Positions 63,164-64,000 of a stretch of 64,000 nucleotides of DNA are shown piece after piece. The DNA comes from Bacteroides luhongzhouii (lineage in GTDB: Bacteria; Bacteroidota; Bacteroidia; Bacteroidales; Bacteroidaceae). The position numbers were made by a program, and so were the translations under genes. The notes beneath the pieces are model-generated. The model saw only the letters and a list, made by a program, of their open reading frames with translations, was not told where the DNA came from and ran no database searches. Location: contig NZ_CP059973.1 in NCBI RefSeq assembly GCF_009193295.2, positions 3,968,001 through 4,032,000 of the forward strand, written 5' to 3'. The stretch's first letter is position 1, and the number at the start of each line of letters is the position of its first letter.

Positions 63164-64000
63164 ATGAACTATCTGAAAATATATACCCTTCTTCTGTGTG
63201 CTGTTCTCATAACTGCCTGTTCAGACGATGAGGAGCAGTTAAATTCCGGGGCGGCTACGGTAAACCTACAAGAGGCAGCGATGACGGTGAAAGAGTCTGC
63301 CGGGTTGTGCACTGTACCTGTCGTAGTGACGGGTGAACATACTGGAACGATCCGCGTGTCATTCGAGTTAAAGGATCATAATGCAAAAGAAGATGAAAAC
63401 TACATCGTCACAACCAAAACACTACTTATTCCTGCCGGACAGGAGATTGTTAATTTCGAGTTTAAGACCGTAGATGACAAATTAGTCAATGATGACCGTT
63501 CTTTTGATATTGAAATAGCCAGTGTGGAAGGAGCGTCTATTGGTGAAAAGAAGCGGTTGACCGTGACTATCAAAGATAATGATTCCAGTTTTTATGAAAC
63601 ACTTTCAGGAACTTGGATATTTACCGGAACAGCGTCTGCCACCAATGTTTCCAATGTATCAGTGGGCTTCTCCGTAAAAGTAAATACGGCGGAAGAAGGT
63701 ACGGAGGCTTACGAACACTATCTGGTTTGTTCGAATAAAAACGGATTTGATCCGGATAATGATATTGAGTGGGAATTTAACTGGCGGTTACAGTATGAAT
63801 ATGATGCAGCTACGCGGAAAACATATTTGTCTGTTGTGTCGGATGAGGATGTTGCTTCCTATGGTTCGTATACCATCCGTTTCAGGAGGCTGGCTTTGGA
63901 TGGAAGTACTTCCAATGTTTACCGGGGGGAATATGATGTCGATACAAAAACAGTCATCTTCGAAAATGCCAACCTGATAGGGGATATGTACAAAGACGGT
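63164..64000 (+). CDS. Calx-beta-domain surface lipoprotein (3' end outside window)
   Basis: Open from ATG 63164 to the window end (279 codons). The signal peptide has a lipobox (LLLCAVLITACSDDEEQL, cysteine about residue 19) with acidic residues after it, the surface-export pattern of Bacteroides. Residues ~30-140 form a Calx-beta-type domain (AAMTVKESAGLCTVPVVV, ending KKRLTVTIKDNDS), then a beta-rich module (YETLSGTWIFTGTAS). It lies 37 nt after SusD, the usual place of a surface glycan-binding protein or small surface enzyme. Its ligand is unknown. Confidence 0.88.
   Translation, partial: MNYLKIYTLLLCAVLITACSDDEEQLNSGAATVNLQEAAMTVKESAGLCTVPVVVTGEHTGTIRVSFELKDHNAKEDENYIVTTKTLLIPAGQEIVNFEFKTVDDKLVNDDRSFDIEIASVEGASIGEKKRLTVTIKDNDSSFYETLSGTWIFTGTASATNVSNVSVGFSVKVNTAEEGTEAYEHYLVCSNKNGFDPDNDIEWEFNWRLQYEYDAATRKTYLSVVSDEDVASYGSYTIRFRRLALDGSTSNVYRGEYDVDTKTVIFENANLIGDMYKDG

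Noticed and set aside
1..64000. tRNA or rRNA genes
   Set aside because: No cloverleaf with a TTC-type T-arm or rRNA-like stretch was noticed in the gaps; a covariance-model scan would be needed to exclude them fully.

Overview
The window reads as chromosomal DNA of a gut Bacteroides, probably close to the B. thetaiotaomicron / B. ovatus group. The evidence is two SusC/SusD pairs, many secreted glycoside hydrolases and lipoproteins, Bacteroides-type promoters (TTTG, about 19 nt, TAnnTTTG) and moderate GC. All family and homologue assignments come from reading the sequence and from memory; no search was run.

Layout. (1) 1-5.4 kb: the tail of a DUF4838/GH163-like protein, an MFS permease, a GH130 phosphorylase and a GH92 mannosidase, which looks like an N-glycan/mannoside module. 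(2) 5.6-29.4 kb and, on the minus strand, 34.1-43.3 kb: a rhamnogalacturonan-II (RG-II) utilisation locus. Its plus-strand part holds a TIM-barrel protein, two paralogous surface lipoproteins (one decaying), SusC/SusD, PL1, DUF3826, GH43, a two-enzyme GH143-GH142 protein, GH78, GH28 and a pectin esterase fused to a DUF3826-like domain. Its minus-strand operon is GH95-GH105-GH140-GH78/sialidase-like. Content and order match what I recall of B. thetaiotaomicron BT_1010 to BT_1035. Surface proteins would bind and cut RG-II, SusCD would import it, and periplasmic enzymes would strip side chains A to E and open the backbone. (3) 29.6-34 kb, between the two RG-II arms: a patatin-like lipase, a hipBA toxin-antitoxin pair, an unrecognised protein and an SDR oxidoreductase.

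(4) 43.4-47.4 kb: a DUF2807 protein, a nitroreductase-like protein and an unusual short hybrid regulator with no sensor domain. (5) 47.5-55.2 kb: a block visibly richer in G+C, with a LytS/LytTR two-component system, an RND efflux pump (adaptor and transporter) and then a run of gene wrecks. The wrecks are a flavodoxin/outer-membrane-factor chimera, an AraC/aldo-keto-reductase chimera, a truncated lipoprotein and a sigma-54 activator with several internal deletions. (6) 55.3-57.6 kb, minus strand: a frameshifted mini-ORF, a truncated WYL-type regulator, a PD-(D/E)XK-type protein and a hypothetical protein. (7) 58.5-64 kb: a second SusC/SusD plus a Calx-beta lipoprotein cut by the window end.

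The strongest regulatory find lies in front of the second SusC. Two 19-bp exact inverted repeats (58183-58201 and 58473-58491) match the recombination consensus I recall for SusC/SusD invertible promoters in B. fragilis. The flipping segment carries a promoter that currently points away from susC, into a hairpin terminator whose stem is completed by sequence inside the segment. One inversion would therefore reverse the promoter and dismantle the terminator together.
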